A stretch of 22,268 nucleotides of DNA from the NCBI GenBank assembly GCA_964458255.1, contig CAYWHY010000026.1, positions 1 through 22,268 on the forward strand, read 5' to 3'. Both the position numbers and the translations under genes were made by a program. Source of the stretch: Suilimivivens sp964458255 (lineage in GTDB: Bacteria; Bacillota; Clostridia; Lachnospirales; Lachnospiraceae). Positions 21,261 through 22,268 of this stretch are shown piece after piece. The notes under the pieces were generated by a model. That model saw nothing but the letters and a program-made list of their open reading frames with translations, had not been told where the DNA came from and did no database searches. Within the stretch, counting starts at the first letter, position 1; each line of letters opens with the position of its first letter.

Positions 21261-22205
21261 TTATTTTTGACTTTCCAAATCCAAAATTAACTTTGCTGCC
21301 CCGTAAATACCTGCATCGTTTCCGAGCTTCGCAAGCTCAAATTTCACATTTCTGCTTCCGTGGAAAACATTCTTTTCATAATGGGGTCTGATATAATCAA
21401 TCAGCACTTCTCCTGCTTTTGACACACCGCCTCCGATAACAAATGCTTCCGGATTTACAACTCCCGCTACGGAAGCAAGTCCGTCTCCCAAATACTTTCC
21501 GAACTGTTTTGCAACCTTAATTGCCAGTGTGTCCTTCGCCTTAACCGCATCAAATACCATTTTGGAGGTCACTTCCGATTCTCTCATAACGCTTGCCTCA
21601 TCGCATGAAGCAAGCATTCTTTTTGCCAGTCTGGTAATTCCTGTTGCGGATGTATACTGTTCAAGACATCCTTTATTTCCGCAACCGCATATTTCCTCTT
21701 CTTTATCCTCTACATGAATATGTCCGATTTCTCCGCCTGCACCGGTTGCACCTGTAAGCATTTTACCATTAACAATAATACCACCGCCTACACCGGTACC
21801 TAATGTTACCACTACCAGGTCTTTGCATCCACGACCGCCGCCCATCCACATTTCTCCAAGGGCTGCCACATTGGCATCATTTCCTGCCATAACAGGCATA
21901 TTTAAAAGTTCTTCCAATGAATCCCTGATGCTAAAGGTTCCCCATCCCAGATTGACTGCCCTGTGCACCACGCCTTCACTGTCAACGGGTCCGGGAGCGC
22001 CAATACCAACGCCGATAACGGTATCCTTATTCATCTGTTTCATCTTTTCACGTATCGAATCTGCAATATCGGGAAGAATCTTGGTTCCTTCGTTTTCTGT
22101 TCTTGTAGGGATCTCCCATTTATCAAGCAAATTACCTTCCACATCAAACAAGCCGAGTTTTACGGTAGTTCCTCCAATATCCACTCCAAACACATACTTC
22201 TTCAT
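21261..22205 (-). CDS. glcK: ROK family glucokinase
   Basis: 314 residues. Phosphorylates glucose with ATP to glucose-6-phosphate. Seen: phosphate-binding DIGGTTVKLG at 9-18, GNDANVAALGE at 108-118 with catalytic Asp110, LGTGVGGGI at 135-143, and the ROK zinc motif: His162 in GEIGH followed by CGCGNKGCLE at 173-182 (Cys173, Cys175, Cys180). No N-terminal helix-turn-helix, so an enzyme rather than a NagC/XylR-type repressor. Other hexose or N-acetylhexosamine substrates are possible in ROK kinases. ATG start with AGGGAG upstream. First gene of the glcK-murB-rapZ-whiA-HPr unit; the 63 bp above it are AT-rich, with no promoter I can call. Confidence 0.94.
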   Translation of the reverse strand: MKKYVFGVDIGGTTVKLGLFDVEGNLLDKWEIPTRTENEGTKILPDIADSIREKMKQMNKDTVIGVGIGAPGPVDSEGVVHRAVNLGWGTFSIRDSLEELLNMPVMAGNDANVAALGEMWMGGGRGCKDLVVVTLGTGVGGGIIVNGKMLTGATGAGGEIGHIHVEDKEEEICGCGNKGCLEQYTSATGITRLAKRMLASCDEASVMRESEVTSKMVFDAVKAKDTLAIKVAKQFGKYLGDGLASVAGVVNPEAFVIGGGVSKAGEVLIDYIRPHYEKNVFHGSRNVKFELAKLGNDAGIYGAAKLILDLESQK

Positions 22206-22268
22206 GCCTCTATCTCCCTGTCACATATTATTTTTATTAATATAAGGAGAAAAATAAAAAAATCAAAG

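Noticed and set aside
1..22268. CRISPR arrays, prophage, insertion sequences, tRNA or rRNA genes
   Set aside because: No regularly spaced repeats, transposase, integrase or phage-like proteins, and no tRNA or rRNA signature sequences were found on either strand.

Overview
The window looks like a chromosomal segment of a low-GC Clostridia, most probably a Lachnospiraceae gut anaerobe. The reasons are an anaerobic NrdG-type radical-SAM activase, a T-box leader on metG, sigma-A promoters with 17-bp spacers, strong Shine-Dalgarno sites, several TTG starts, a protein resembling the Lachnospiraceae family DUF6128, and a murB-rapZ-whiA-HPr cluster as in other Firmicutes. The genus cannot be fixed from this sequence alone. 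Almost all of it is housekeeping or nutrient-handling DNA. I see no phage, transposase, CRISPR array, rRNA or tRNA.

Layout: (1) 1-1969, minus strand: a thioredoxin, an M20 amidohydrolase and a membrane protein cut by the window edge, apparently one operon. (2) 2039-3594, plus strand: a MATE exporter with a strong sigma-A promoter. Its 3' end is interrupted by 100 Ns flanked by two identical 55-bp copies, which looks like two unmerged contig ends. (3) 3609-4409, minus: an odd gene in which ECF sigma region 2 runs in frame into a membrane-anchored extracytoplasmic protein, with sigma region 4 missing. (4) 4514-5858, minus: nrdG-tadA with a terminator. (5) 5880-6138, plus: the SRP RNA gene with a consensus promoter. 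(6) 6177-9423, minus: a sugar-ABC ATPase (MsmX/UgpC type), a CdaR/PucR-type regulator and a DUF6128-like protein. (7) 9625-11806, minus: a DUF624 (YesL-like) membrane protein overlapping a membrane-bound diguanylate cyclase. (8) 11859-13016: a GNAT acetyltransferase and a small exported helical protein. (9) 13048-15454: metG with a T-box leader. (10) 15486-16957: a two-domain GNAT protein divergent from a cyclophilin. (11) 17322-22205, minus: glcK-murB-rapZ-whiA-HPr-like, followed by fba.

How the genes fit together: glucokinase, the fructose-bisphosphate aldolase, the Crh-like HPr paralogue (Asp at position 15, Ser46 kept) and RapZ link sugar entry and glycolysis to cell-wall synthesis (MurB) and division control (WhiA). 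The shared ABC ATPase, the CdaR-type regulator, the DUF624 protein and the diguanylate cyclase form a second carbohydrate-related block. MetG is probably controlled by uncharged tRNA-Met through its T-box.

The strongest items for a second look are the sigma/anti-sigma-like in-frame fusion with two abutting palindromes at its predicted transcription start, the assembly artefact that corrupts the MATE C-terminus, the active-site-less HPr paralogue, and a metG T-box whose UGGC element does not match the usual A73 of tRNA-Met.
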